64,000 bases of DNA from Terrimonas sp. (GCA_016125075.1 WGMO01000008.1:124001-188000), one strand, 5' to 3'. Shown: positions 33,242 to 41,632, counted from the stretch's first letter. The notes: generated by a model not told the origin, from the letters alone. Program-made: numbers and translations.

Positions 33242-33958
33242 TTGCCTTGTTTGGTGGTACTACTCCTCGTCGCAGCGGGGTTTATAGTTAACAACAAAGT
33301 CAAAATCAGCAAGCCAATGATTACTTTTTATGAAACTCCCCTGATCTGCAATGCCGCTCCTGAAATCGGGTGCGGTAGCCGTTCAAAACCCGTATTGCTT
33401 GCGTTAGAAAAGCATGCAGCCGTAAAGGAAGCATGGCTTAACCGGGCCGGAACGGTGATTGCCGTAGTTTGGAAGAACGAACCCCTGACAGAATCTTTCG
33501 CCAAGCCTATATTTGAAAAAAATAATATTCAATTCATGCAGTTAAACTCCATGCAGGATGCAATTTACCGGAAAACGTTCCGCATGGCTAACCTTTGGTA
33601 CCGTGGAGCTGCCGTAGATGAACTGAGCAAGGAAGAAGCAGCAACTATCGCTGAAAACGCAGTGAAATTTGCTTTGGAAAGTAATTTGATCAACCCCAAC
33701 GAAGCTAAAAAGATAAAGAAAGACGTTGAAGCTTATTTTAAAGGTGAATTGGTGAAACTGAGAACAAATGAAGAATTGAATGAGGATAGCCAACATAAAT
33801 TTATGACGGCCATGTATGACATTGCGGAGAAATACATAGGCAAGGAAAGAACAGAAAAAGCCATGCAACTTTACCAGGAGAATTGCGAAAAGCAATGTAA
33901 AAAGGATGGCTCATGCGTACAACCGGGAACAAAAGGAGATTGCTGTAATCACAACTAA
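33242..33958 (+). CDS. Anchored Cys-rich protein of the mercury-type cluster, copy 1 (N-terminus disturbed)
   Basis: Function unknown. The body matches the intact copy at 55073: TFYETPLICNAAPEIGCGS, EAWLNRAGTVIAVVW, a long helical middle, and a cysteine-rich tail (NCEKQCKKDGSCVQPG then GDCCNHN). In copy 2 the protein starts with a normal membrane anchor. Here the matching ATG at 33232 (MKKIALF) is in another frame and hits a stop, and the usable frame only offers TTG at 33242, so the anchor is damaged by a small indel at about 33245-33252. The paired cysteines in the first block and the tail suggest metal binding, by inference. Confidence 0.7.
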   Translation: MPCLVVLLLVAAGFIVNNKVKISKPMITFYETPLICNAAPEIGCGSRSKPVLLALEKHAAVKEAWLNRAGTVIAVVWKNEPLTESFAKPIFEKNNIQFMQLNSMQDAIYRKTFRMANLWYRGAAVDELSKEEAATIAENAVKFALESNLINPNEAKKIKKDVEAYFKGELVKLRTNEELNEDSQHKFMTAMYDIAEKYIGKERTEKAMQLYQENCEKQCKKDGSCVQPGTKGDCCNHN

Positions 33959-33959
33959 T

Positions 33960-34172
33960 ATGACCGAAGTGGAATTGAAATCAATTATTACCTGTCCACA
34001 CTGCGGGCATAGTAAAGAGGAAACAATGCCCACAGACGCCTGTCAGTATTTTTATCAGTGTGAGAATTGTAAGACCATTATAAAACCTCTTGCCGGGGAT
34101 TGTCGTGTATATTGCAGCTACGGCACGATACCTTGTCCGCCGGTTCAACAGGAAAGAACATGTTACAGTTAA
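33960..34172 (+). CDS. GDCCVxC-type heavy-metal protein, variant with Cys to Arg
   Basis: A 70-residue protein beginning MTEVELKSIITCPHCGHSKE. It carries a zinc-ribbon-like set of cysteines (TCPHC, CENCK) and the C-terminal box GDCRVYCSYGTIPCPP. In the family the box is normally GDCCVxC, where one position can be selenocysteine in some members; here the second cysteine is arginine. Copy 2 at 55815 has the normal GDCCIFC. I chose ATG 33960, two bases after the preceding stop, over the longer frame from 33906. The family is linked to mercury or other thiophilic metals; biochemical role unknown. Confidence 0.75.
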   Translation: MTEVELKSIITCPHCGHSKEETMPTDACQYFYQCENCKTIIKPLAGDCRVYCSYGTIPCPPVQQERTCYS

Positions 34173-34182
34173 AATCCGAGAT

Positions 34183-34737
34183 ATGGAAAATATATTGCCT
34201 GCAGACCTGACAAAAGACATCGTTAACCGGTTAAGCAATATCAAAGGTCAAATAGAAGGCATTGGCAAAATGCTTGTTGAAGGAGCCGACCCGGAACAAA
34301 TCCTTATCCAGTTCAAAGCCGCCCAAAAAGGATTGGATAAGGCACACTACCTGCTACTGGATGAAGTGTACAGGAAGGCATTGGCTATAAAGATTGTGAA
34401 AGCCGTTGACGCCTGCCCGGGTAACTGCGGGAATGAGGATAGGATTAAATTCATCAAAGAGCAATTTCCCCATCTTAAACTGAATGAGCTTTCTGATAAT
34501 CTAAGAGAAATGCAGGAGATAGAAGAACGCCTCTACCGCCATGCGTCGAAAAACGCAGCACCTGGAAAAAATCCTGAAATTTTTCTTGGTAACCACCCCC
34601 ACCGCCGTGATAGCTTTGTGTATACAATTGATATTAAACGTAAAATGCAAAGCAATGAAACAGAAAATAGAAATATTTACCGCAGGCTGCCCGGTATGCG
34701 ACCCGGTAGTAAACCTGGTAAAGGAAACAATCAGTGA
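34183..34737 (+). CDS. CsoR/RcnR family-like repressor lacking canonical copper ligands
   Basis: The start at 34183 (MENILPADLTKDIVNRLSN) begins the all-helical CsoR-type core (IKGQIEGIGKMLVEGADPEQILIQFKAAQKG, read in parts). The Cys-His-Cys copper ligands of CsoR are not at their usual places; instead a later motif ACPGNCGNE could bind metal. The usual protein should end near residue 125; this frame continues for about 60 more residues that overlap another reading frame at 34541-34921 and look non-native, so the original stop may have been lost. It follows the GDCCVxC gene by 10 bases. Confidence 0.7.
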   Translation: MENILPADLTKDIVNRLSNIKGQIEGIGKMLVEGADPEQILIQFKAAQKGLDKAHYLLLDEVYRKALAIKIVKAVDACPGNCGNEDRIKFIKEQFPHLKLNELSDNLREMQEIEERLYRHASKNAAPGKNPEIFLGNHPHRRDSFVYTIDIKRKMQSNETENRNIYRRLPGMRPGSKPGKGNNQ

Positions 34738-34921
34738 CAACAGCGATATTATCATTTACGACCTGGTAAAGCAGTGTGAAGAAAAAACCTGTATTCAAAA
34801 AATGAGTGTATATGGAATCAACCGGGTTCCCTCCATAGTGGTCAACGGAAAATTACTGGAATGTTGCGACAGTCCGATAACAAAACAGGATTTAGTCATG
34901 GCGGGAATCAGCCAGTCGTAA
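34655..34921 (+). CDS. Thioredoxin-fold protein with CPVC active site
   Basis: An 88-residue glutaredoxin/thioredoxin-like protein starting MKQKIEIFTAGCPVCDPVV, with the CxxC redox site at residues 12-15, a second cysteine pair (QCEEKTC), the cis-proline strand VPSIVVNG and LLECCDSP. An in-frame upstream ATG at 34541 would add a basic, hydrophobic leader (LVTTPTAVIALCIQLIL) which could be a membrane anchor; I prefer the short form but cannot exclude the longer. It overlaps the end of the CsoR-like frame. In the metal context it could reduce or shuttle metal-thiol complexes. Confidence 0.7.
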   Translation: MKQKIEIFTAGCPVCDPVVNLVKETISDNSDIIIYDLVKQCEEKTCIQKMSVYGINRVPSIVVNGKLLECCDSPITKQDLVMAGISQS

Positions 34922-35043
34922 TTCAATATGTAAGAAGCGAACGGATGCTGATAAAAGTATAAACAGTGATCGCTTCGCATTTTATTGGTTACTGTTTCAG
35001 GGTTCTGCCACATAAATCATATTGAACAATAAAAGCATTAAAC

Positions 35044-35715
35044 ATGAACACAAGAACAATAATCATGCAGTCATTAATGGCATCGGTGATGCTGATGATT
35101 GCGATAACCGGCTACACGCAGAACCGGAAAACTTTTGCGTTTACCATTGAAGGAATGACCTGCCAGGGATGTGTAAACACAGCAGCTCAAACACTTAAAA
35201 ATGTGAAGGGTGTAGACAGCGTTTCCATTGATCTTGACAGCAAACGGGCCATCGTTATTGCCGATAGCAACGTTTCTCAAAACGATCTGAAGGATGCCTT
35301 AAGTGCCAAAACCAGTTTTGAAGCGCTCTTTGCCGGTGAAACACTCCTGCAGCCCCTATCGGAAGAAGAAAAAGCAGGGTTGGATATCCAAACCCTTAAA
35401 GGGGGTAGTAAAATTAACTTCAACAACCACATAAGCAAAGGCAAAATCACCGTTTTCGATTTTTATGCCGACTGGTGCGGTCCATGCAGGCTGTATTCGC
35501 CCAAAGTAGAAAGGCTGCTGCTGGAAAACAAAAGCCTGGCCTTAAGAAAAGTGGATGTGGTTAACTGGCAATCCGACCTTGCCAAACAGTTGACAAAGGA
35601 TTACCGTATACCGGCTTTGCCTTTTACATTGATATTTGATAACAAGGGTAAACTCCTGGGCAGGGTGGAAGGAAATAGTATTGGCCGGGTAAAAGAAATA
35701 ATCAGCAGCCAATGA
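35044..35715 (+). CDS. Exported HMA-thioredoxin fusion protein
   Basis: A 223-residue periplasmic protein: signal peptide (MQSLMASVMLMIAITGY), HMA domain with EGMTCQGCVNTAAQTL at residues 37-52, then a thioredoxin domain with YADWCGPCRLYSPKV near residue 142 and the cis-proline region IPALPFTLIFD. Joining a metal-binding module to a dithiol oxidoreductase suggests handling of copper or mercury bound to thiols, or protection of cysteines in periplasmic metal proteins. Its stop overlaps the next gene by four bases (ATGA). Both active-site cysteine pairs are intact. Confidence 0.85.
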   Translation: MNTRTIIMQSLMASVMLMIAITGYTQNRKTFAFTIEGMTCQGCVNTAAQTLKNVKGVDSVSIDLDSKRAIVIADSNVSQNDLKDALSAKTSFEALFAGETLLQPLSEEEKAGLDIQTLKGGSKINFNNHISKGKITVFDFYADWCGPCRLYSPKVERLLLENKSLALRKVDVVNWQSDLAKQLTKDYRIPALPFTLIFDNKGKLLGRVEGNSIGRVKEIISSQ

Positions 35716-36773
35716 AAAGAGTGACTTTCCTGGTTATAGTAATCACTATCTTACAACTTTGGTGCGTGCCGAAGATTTATGCTCAGGCATGCCCTGCCTG
35801 CAGCAACCCCGCCCTGCAAAGCAGCGAGAAACTGGAAGCAGGGCTGGATACTTTGCATAAAGGAGCTTTCAGGATAACGCTGAACGCAACAAACGGGTTC
35901 AACTACCGGGGCGGTCATCCCAACCAGCGAGGGCTTTCACCGGATGGTCGGGTAATTGAAGTTCCATTACATGATCATCAGGTGAACCTTGATTTTTTGC
36001 GAACGGAACTGGCCCTGGAATACACTTTCGCCAGCAACTGGGCTGTATGGCTGCGTCTTCCATACGATATAAAAATGCAGACGGCTTCCGTAGCATTTGT
36101 AAATCCTGTTACAGAATATGAAAAAGAAGCTATTTTGCGTAACAGGGATATTCACCATCGCACAGAAAACTACACAGGCATCAGTGACCTGCGCCTGTTA
36201 GCCGCCAGGCGTTTCATTGGTTTTCTTTCTCCAAAGGGAAGGCTGGATCTCGCTTTTGGAACATCATTGCCAATTGGCAAAACTGAGCAGAATCCTTTAT
36301 TATTGGGGCGGGAAGGGAAAAAGCACCTGCATATCCAATTCGGTACCGGGACGTTTGACCCTTTACTTGAACTTCACTATGCAATGGGAGTGAGCAACCA
36401 ACTCTCATTCGCCTTTTATACTATCAATAAAATTTCCCTGTACCGAAACAGTAAAACCTACCAGGGGCCGTTTGAAACAACAACCGGTTTCAGTTTTGGT
36501 TATAAAGCAACAAACCGGCTTACACCAAGACTTACTTTTGCCAATTTCTCCCAATCGCAGGCAAAATGGAACGGTGAGAAAGACCCCAATTCCGGACTGG
36601 TTTCCTGGAGCCTGACCGGCAGCCTGACTGTCAGATTTAAAAACGGGCTGACACTAACCCCCGGATACAGATACCCGGTTGCTCAGAAGGCGCTCTCAGG
36701 TGATGGAGATACCTTTAAATATGGCCCAACTTTTACGTTAAATGTTTCTTTTATGTTCAACAATGCCAATTAA
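35712..36773 (+). CDS. Outer-membrane beta-barrel protein, metal-island transporter-like
   Basis: A 353-residue exported protein with signal peptide (RVTFLVIVITILQLWCVPK, ending AQA) and a CPAC pair right after cleavage (QACPACSNPA). The rest has alternating strand character and ends in FTLNVSFMFNNAN, as expected for a beta-barrel, with pieces such as RTELALEYTFASNWAVWLRLPYDI and SWSLTGSLTVRFKNGLTLTPGYRY. I cannot name a family; similar proteins are annotated as outer-membrane transporters next to copper genes. It is translationally coupled to the HMA-thioredoxin gene, so both probably act together at the envelope. Confidence 0.7.
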   Translation: MKRVTFLVIVITILQLWCVPKIYAQACPACSNPALQSSEKLEAGLDTLHKGAFRITLNATNGFNYRGGHPNQRGLSPDGRVIEVPLHDHQVNLDFLRTELALEYTFASNWAVWLRLPYDIKMQTASVAFVNPVTEYEKEAILRNRDIHHRTENYTGISDLRLLAARRFIGFLSPKGRLDLAFGTSLPIGKTEQNPLLLGREGKKHLHIQFGTGTFDPLLELHYAMGVSNQLSFAFYTINKISLYRNSKTYQGPFETTTGFSFGYKATNRLTPRLTFANFSQSQAKWNGEKDPNSGLVSWSLTGSLTVRFKNGLTLTPGYRYPVAQKALSGDGDTFKYGPTFTLNVSFMFNNAN

Positions 36774-37021
36774 TGATCACGCATATTCAATAATCATGTC
36801 TTCAAAAGTAACAGTAACCCTCACAAAAAAAATGCAAAAAAATAAATTCAGGCTTTGGATTTTGTCACAAAAGTACTGTTCCTCGTGAAGTAATAATCTC
36901 CTGTAATTTATTGAAAATCAGGTAAAAAATGTTAAATATCAGAATTCTGTAATAATTCTCCGGAATTTTGTAAACCTGGATTTGAAACTGGCTTTATCTT
37001 TGTGTCCAATTTGCATACCAG
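36774..37021. promoter_or_regulatory. Spacer with probable promoter of the periplasmic copper genes
   Basis: The 248-base spacer carries TATCTTTG at 36995-37002, a match to the Bacteroidota -7 consensus, 20 bases before the GTG start at 37022. A clear -33 box at correct spacing is not evident. No other feature is seen. Confidence 0.4.
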
Positions 37022-37453
37022 GTGCGTTCCAAAATATCCATACAATTCAAAGCATTGACGCTGTTGATCGCTTTTTCGCTCAACACAATGATCGGCTTTG
37101 CCTGCTCTGTCGGGGTGGATATGGGTTTCAATTCAGATCATCACCACGACAAAGCAATAACGACTCATGCTCATCCTGATAGTAAAATGCATCATCACGA
37201 AAAGAAAAAGCATGAGCATGAAAAGGGAAATTGCTGCAATGACTCTGTAATTAATATTTTACACACGGATAAATCAGTGCCACATCAGTTTACGCTGATT
37301 CATCCGGAAATTACCTTCGCTTTTGTTGCTGCCATTAATGATATTCATTTCTCACATCCGCTGACAAAGGCAACTAATTCAAAATTATTTTCCCGAAGTC
37401 ATCATCCCCCCTTACGGGACATACGTGTGTCCATTCGGTCCTTCCAGATTTGA
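37022..37453 (+). CDS. Histidine-rich exported protein
   Basis: A 143-residue protein read from GTG 37022. A signal peptide (FKALTLLIAFSLNTMIGFAC) is followed by a strongly histidine-rich stretch (SDHHHDKAITTHAH, then MHHHEKKKHEHEKGNCC) and a C-terminus SHHPPLRDIRVSIRSFQI. Histidine clusters and the CC pair indicate binding of copper, nickel or zinc in the periplasm. I do not know a named family, though the closing segment resembles other Bacteroidota metal-island proteins. It leads the row of DUF3347 and multicopper-oxidase genes. Confidence 0.65.
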   Translation: MRSKISIQFKALTLLIAFSLNTMIGFACSVGVDMGFNSDHHHDKAITTHAHPDSKMHHHEKKKHEHEKGNCCNDSVINILHTDKSVPHQFTLIHPEITFAFVAAINDIHFSHPLTKATNSKLFSRSHHPPLRDIRVSIRSFQI

Positions 37454-37561
37454 TTTTATCTCCTGGTGGTAGCTCATGCTGCCATGAATAACTCATGCAC
37501 CTAAATTACATAGCAAGCATGTGGAACACGACATTATTTACTCAACTATTAAATTAAAAAA

Positions 37562-38089
37562 ATGAAAACGTTAATTATTTCAGTCATTATTATCGGCACT
37601 CTTGGCTTTTCTGCAAAAGCAGAAAACAGCAAGGCTTCAAACAAGTTAATTGTTGCTGAGGCGGATCAGCAATCCCCATTATCGGGGCTCCTTACCTTGT
37701 ATTACGACATCAAAAATTCGTTGGTAAGCGGCAATGCAAATGTTGCGGCTACCAAAGCAGATGAGTTTGTCAAGGCTATTGCCAATATTGACATGAAGAC
37801 ATTGCCTGATGAAGAAATGAAAGCCTTTATGCCGGTAAAGGATAAATTGGCCGAAGACGCAAAGCATATTGCCGGGACAAAAGAACTCAGCCACCAACGG
37901 GAACACTTTGCCGCTTTCTCGGCCAATATGATCACCCTGGCGAAAGGAGCGAAACTCTCAACCGGGCCCGTTTATGAAGCCTATTGCCCCATGAAAAAAG
38001 CCTACTGGCTATCGTCAGAAAAGGCGATTAAGAATCCTTACTACGGAAGCTCGATGCTGACCTGCGGCCAGGTGAAAGAAACATTCTAA
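37562..38089 (+). CDS. DUF3347 periplasmic protein 1
   Basis: A 175-residue exported protein with a signal peptide (MKTLIISVIIIGTLGFSAKA) and the DUF3347 domain: helical YYDIKNSLVSGNANVAATKAD, LSHQREHFAAFSANMITLAK, then the copper-associated close EAYCPMKKAYWLSS with IKNPYYGSSMLTCG. Residues Cys, Met and His in the CPM and CG boxes are conserved among family members and are probable copper ligands. It is first of three paralogues here (also 38127 and 42869) in the periplasmic copper gene row. Role inferred from copper operons. Confidence 0.85.
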   Translation: MKTLIISVIIIGTLGFSAKAENSKASNKLIVAEADQQSPLSGLLTLYYDIKNSLVSGNANVAATKADEFVKAIANIDMKTLPDEEMKAFMPVKDKLAEDAKHIAGTKELSHQREHFAAFSANMITLAKGAKLSTGPVYEAYCPMKKAYWLSSEKAIKNPYYGSSMLTCGQVKETF

Positions 38090-38126
38090 CTAAAAATATC
38101 ATGTAAATACCCAAATTCAGAAAATC

Positions 38127-38684
38127 ATGAAAGTTACAATTTTGAGCATTGCACTCGCAGCGTTTTCCCTGGGCGCCTGCAATAACAGCCAGACATCAAC
38201 AGCAAAGACGGATCAGCACCCCGACTCTTCAGCGGTTACAACAGAAGGTACATCCGTCAGGGATATTACCGACGTGTATCTCCAATTAAAAAATGCGCTG
38301 GCTGAAGACAACGGAAATGATGCTGCCGGTGCGGCTAAAAAAATGGTCGAAGCTATCGGCAAAATCAACCAATCGGCATTTACGTCTGACCAGAAAAAAT
38401 TGTATGCAGACATTGAGCCCGATCTGAAGGAAAACGCCGAACATATCAGTGAAAATTCCGATAAACTGGAGCATCAGCGGGAACATTTTGTGATGCTGAG
38501 TAACGATGTGGCAGATCTGATCAAAGGATTCGGTACCGGCGGGCAAATTTTATACAAAGATTTTTGCCCCATGGCCAATGACAATAAAGGCGCGATCTGG
38601 ATTAGCGAGGTCAAAGAAATCAAGAATCCGTATATGGGCAAATCGTCACCCACCTGCGGTTCTATGAAAGAAGAATTAAAATAA
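38127..38684 (+). CDS. DUF3347 lipoprotein 2
   Basis: A 185-residue DUF3347 paralogue with a lipoprotein leader (MKVTILSIALAAFSLGACNN, lipobox GAC). The domain keeps the family marks: DVYLQLKNALAEDNG, KLEHQREHFVMLSNDVADL, YKDFCPMANDNKGAIWIS and NPYMGKSSPTCG. Compared with paralogue 1, the CPM is present and the last Cys is in PTCG. It lies 37 bases after paralogue 1 and five bases before the haem-binding gene, so these are cotranscribed. Expected to bind copper at the inner leaflet of the outer membrane or the periplasmic face. Confidence 0.85.
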   Translation: MKVTILSIALAAFSLGACNNSQTSTAKTDQHPDSSAVTTEGTSVRDITDVYLQLKNALAEDNGNDAAGAAKKMVEAIGKINQSAFTSDQKKLYADIEPDLKENAEHISENSDKLEHQREHFVMLSNDVADLIKGFGTGGQILYKDFCPMANDNKGAIWISEVKEIKNPYMGKSSPTCGSMKEELK

Positions 38685-38688
38685 CCTG

Positions 38689-39150
38689 ATGAGACTTATA
38701 AGAAAAACCCTGCTGGCAGTACTGTTGACGTTTGTAATCATACAGTTTATCCGGCCTGCCCGTAATAGAAGCGGGCAGGCTTCAGCAGCAGACTTCACAA
38801 AAGTTTATCAGGTACCGGTTGATGTGCAGTCCGTTTTACAAAAAGCCTGTTACGACTGCCACAGCAACAATACCCGTTATCCCTGGTACACCAACATTCA
38901 GCCCATGGGATGGATGATGGCAAGGCACATTAAAAAGGGAAAAGAGCAATTGAATTTTAATGAATTTGGCAGCTATACCGGACGCAGGCGGATCAGCAAG
39001 CTAAAAGGCATCGCAAACCAAATCAGGGATGGAGACATGCCTTTATGGTCTTACAAAATCATGCATAAACAGGGCCGGCTATCTGACTCTCAAAAAAAAC
39101 TGGTAATTGAATGGATAAATAAAACAGCCGACAGTTTGCTGGCTGATTGA
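38689..39150 (+). CDS. Haem-binding-domain protein 1 (CxxCH)
   Basis: A 153-residue protein with an N-terminal membrane anchor (TLLAVLLTFVIIQFIRPA) and the haem-binding domain common in Bacteroidota copper islands: ACYDCHSNNTRYPWYTNIQPMGW carries the CxxCH motif, and the end SGFSYT... is replaced here by KLKGIANQIRDGDMPLWSYKI followed by a short helix. Split into shorter quoted pieces, the domain is complete. It probably binds one c-type haem in the periplasm. Followed by a 24-codon small frame and the multicopper oxidase. The paralogue is at 51283. Confidence 0.85.
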   Translation: MRLIRKTLLAVLLTFVIIQFIRPARNRSGQASAADFTKVYQVPVDVQSVLQKACYDCHSNNTRYPWYTNIQPMGWMMARHIKKGKEQLNFNEFGSYTGRRRISKLKGIANQIRDGDMPLWSYKIMHKQGRLSDSQKKLVIEWINKTADSLLAD

Positions 39151-39160
39151 TAAAAGAACC

Positions 39161-39235
39161 ATGAAAAAAATCATACAAATAATAAAGCGAATTTTCAAAG
39201 CAATCTTTATCCGGAAAAAAGATTGCTGCAAATAA
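39161..39235 (+). CDS. 24-residue cationic peptide with C-terminal CC
   Basis: ATG 39161 to TAA 39235 encodes MKKIIQIIKRIFKAIFIRKK plus DCCK. It is an amphipathic, strongly basic helix with a CC near the end, placed 10 bases after the haem-binding gene and 12 before the multicopper-oxidase gene on the same strand. The regular spacing supports translation; the length makes the call tentative. It could be a leader or a small membrane or metal-binding peptide. Confidence 0.4.
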   Translation: MKKIIQIIKRIFKAIFIRKKDCCK

Positions 39236-39247
39236 AATATTAGAAAG

Positions 39248-41632
39248 ATGAAAAAGATTACGATGATGTTGTTCATGATTACAGGCAGCGCCCTTTTATA
39301 TGCGCAGGAAATGCCGGGCATGAACAGGAAGGAAAAAGATAGCTCACAGCACAAAGACGGAATAAAAAGCATGCCTTTGATGGTTGCAAAAAAAGAAACC
39401 GGGCAGCCTGAAACTGTTCGTTATGATTTATACATCAGGGATACCACGGTAAACTTTACGGGTAAAAACAAACGGGCCATTGCAGTGAACGGGCAAATTC
39501 CCATGCCTACCCTGACGTTTACCGAAGGCGATACGGCAGAAATTTATGTACACAATGAGTTAAATGAGCCCACCGGACTTCACTGGCATGGATTATTTGT
39601 ACCTAACAGGATGGACGGCGTCCCTTATATTACCCAAATGCCCATTGCGCCGCATTCCACCTATTTATATAAGTTCCCGGTTATTCAAAACGGTACACAC
39701 TGGTATCACAGCCATTTTGGATTACAGGAGCAAATAGGTATGTATGGTTCCCTGATCCTCAATAAAAGGAGTAATGACAGCACGTTCAGGCCGGGCATTG
39801 ATGACCTGCCCACTATCCCCGTGGTGCTGAGTGACTGGGCGGATATGAATCCCAAAGAAATTGATCGCAGCTTACACGCTGCTACCGACTGGTTCGCTAT
39901 TAAAAAAGGCACGACCCAAAGCTATTTTGAGGCTATTAAAAGCGGTAACCTGAAAACAAAGCTCACCAATGAATGGAAGCGGATGAATGCTATGGATGTA
40001 AGCGATGTGGCGTATGACCGGTTTTTGATCAACGGGAAGACTCAAAGCCAGCAATCGCAATTTAAGGCGGGTGACAAGGTTCGTTTGCGGATTGCCAATG
40101 GCGGGGCTTCTTCTTATTTCTGGCTTACCTGGTCGGGTGGAAAAATTACCGTTGTAGCCAATGACGGAAATGATGTAGAGCCGGTAGAGGTGGACCGGCT
40201 GATCATCGGGGTGTCCGAAACCTATGACGTAGTGGTTACGATCCCCGATAACAAGCGCTACGAGTTCCTGGCTACGCCGGAGGATCGTACCGGGTCGGCC
40301 TCCTTATGGCTGGGAAACGGTGAAAAGGCTCCGGCAGCGAAATTGCCTAAACTAAAATATTTCGCCGGCATGAAAATGATGAATGATATGATGGACATGA
40401 AGGGCAATATGATCGAAATGGAAGGCATGGTGATGCAAAACCAACAGATGGATATGAACACCGTCATGTACCCTGAAATTACCGGGCCGGAACAAACAAA
40501 AAAGAGAAAGGACGATATGAGTGAAGAAAGCATGAAAGATATGGATATGGGCGGCGACAACGATATGAAAAATATGAACATGGGCGGATCAGGCGGGGAT
40601 ATCGTTACGCTGAATTATGACATGTTACGGTCACCGCATAAAACCACATTACCCCCGGGCCCTGTAAAAGAGCTGGAATTTGTTTTAACCGGCAACATGA
40701 ACCGCTATGTCTGGAGCCTGGACAATAAAGTATTGTCGGAAGCCGATAAAATTCTCATCAAAAAAGGAGAAAACGTCCGGATCGTTTTTTATAATAACAG
40801 CATGATGCGTCATCCCATGCACCTGCATGGTCATGATTTCAGGGTATTGAACAGCCAGGGAGAATATGCACCCCTGAAAAATGTGCTGGACATTATGCCG
40901 ATGGAAAGAGATACCATCGAATTTGCCGCTAATACAAGCGGCGACTGGTTTTTCCACTGCCATATTCTGTATCACATGATGAGCGGCATGGGCAGAGTAT
41001 TCAGTTATACAAATATTGATACCGCTTCAGCGCCCGAGATCACTGATCCGAAACTGGCACAGCGCAAGCTTTTCCGCGAAGGCAATATGTTGCACGCTAT
41101 GGGACGGGTGGGCATAGAAAGCAGCGGAAGCGACGGAAATTTTATGCTGGCCAACACCCGCTGGCAGATAAATACCTTATGGCACCTGGGTTACCACGAC
41201 AAGCACGGGTACGAAAGCGAAACACTGATCGGCCGCTACCTGGGACGCATGCAATGGTGGTTTCCGTATATCGGGTTTGATTATCATTACAAGGTAGAAG
41301 GCGGCCCCAAAAACCTGTTTGGCAACGAGGAGAAAAACTGGTTCGGACAGGCCAGCAATAAGCTAAACAGAAAAACCATAACGGCGGGTATAGCCTACGT
41401 CTTACCCACGCTCACCGTGGCTGACCTGAGAGTGGATGGCAACGGAAAATTTCGTTTTCAGCTATCAAGGGAAGATATTTCCGTAACACCCCGCCTCCGG
41501 TTCAACTGGATGATCAATACCGATAAGGAGTACGCTGCGGGCTTGAGGTATATCCTCACCAAATATATTTCCCTATCCACGCACTACGACAGTGATATGG
41601 GCTATGGTGCAGGGTTGACAATCACCTATTAA
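39248..41632 (+). CDS. Multicopper oxidase fused to a CopB-like outer-membrane domain
   Basis: A 794-residue exported protein. The N-terminal 600 residues form a CopA-type multicopper oxidase with copper sites HWHGLFVPNR, HWYHSHFG, and at the end HPMHLHGHDF and FFHCHILYHMMSGMG; a Met-rich loop (MNDMMDMKGNMIEMEGMVMQ) fits Cu(I) binding. The last 180 residues (for example GRYLGRMQWWFPYIGFDYHY and LPTLTVADLRVDGNG) look like the beta-barrel part of CopB. The fusion joins Cu(I) oxidation to an outer-membrane anchor. Signal peptide MKKITMMLFMITGSALLYA. Confidence 0.85.
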   Translation: MKKITMMLFMITGSALLYAQEMPGMNRKEKDSSQHKDGIKSMPLMVAKKETGQPETVRYDLYIRDTTVNFTGKNKRAIAVNGQIPMPTLTFTEGDTAEIYVHNELNEPTGLHWHGLFVPNRMDGVPYITQMPIAPHSTYLYKFPVIQNGTHWYHSHFGLQEQIGMYGSLILNKRSNDSTFRPGIDDLPTIPVVLSDWADMNPKEIDRSLHAATDWFAIKKGTTQSYFEAIKSGNLKTKLTNEWKRMNAMDVSDVAYDRFLINGKTQSQQSQFKAGDKVRLRIANGGASSYFWLTWSGGKITVVANDGNDVEPVEVDRLIIGVSETYDVVVTIPDNKRYEFLATPEDRTGSASLWLGNGEKAPAAKLPKLKYFAGMKMMNDMMDMKGNMIEMEGMVMQNQQMDMNTVMYPEITGPEQTKKRKDDMSEESMKDMDMGGDNDMKNMNMGGSGGDIVTLNYDMLRSPHKTTLPPGPVKELEFVLTGNMNRYVWSLDNKVLSEADKILIKKGENVRIVFYNNSMMRHPMHLHGHDFRVLNSQGEYAPLKNVLDIMPMERDTIEFAANTSGDWFFHCHILYHMMSGMGRVFSYTNIDTASAPEITDPKLAQRKLFREGNMLHAMGRVGIESSGSDGNFMLANTRWQINTLWHLGYHDKHGYESETLIGRYLGRMQWWFPYIGFDYHYKVEGGPKNLFGNEEKNWFGQASNKLNRKTITAGIAYVLPTLTVADLRVDGNGKFRFQLSREDISVTPRLRFNWMINTDKEYAAGLRYILTKYISLSTHYDSDMGYGAGLTITY

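Noticed and set aside
34090-34182. Extension of the CsoR-like gene
   Set aside because: It lies over the GDCCVxC gene in another frame; the CsoR-like core starts at 34183.
39236-39247. A second short frame between the 24-codon frame and the oxidase
   Set aside because: Only 12 bases; no room for a gene.
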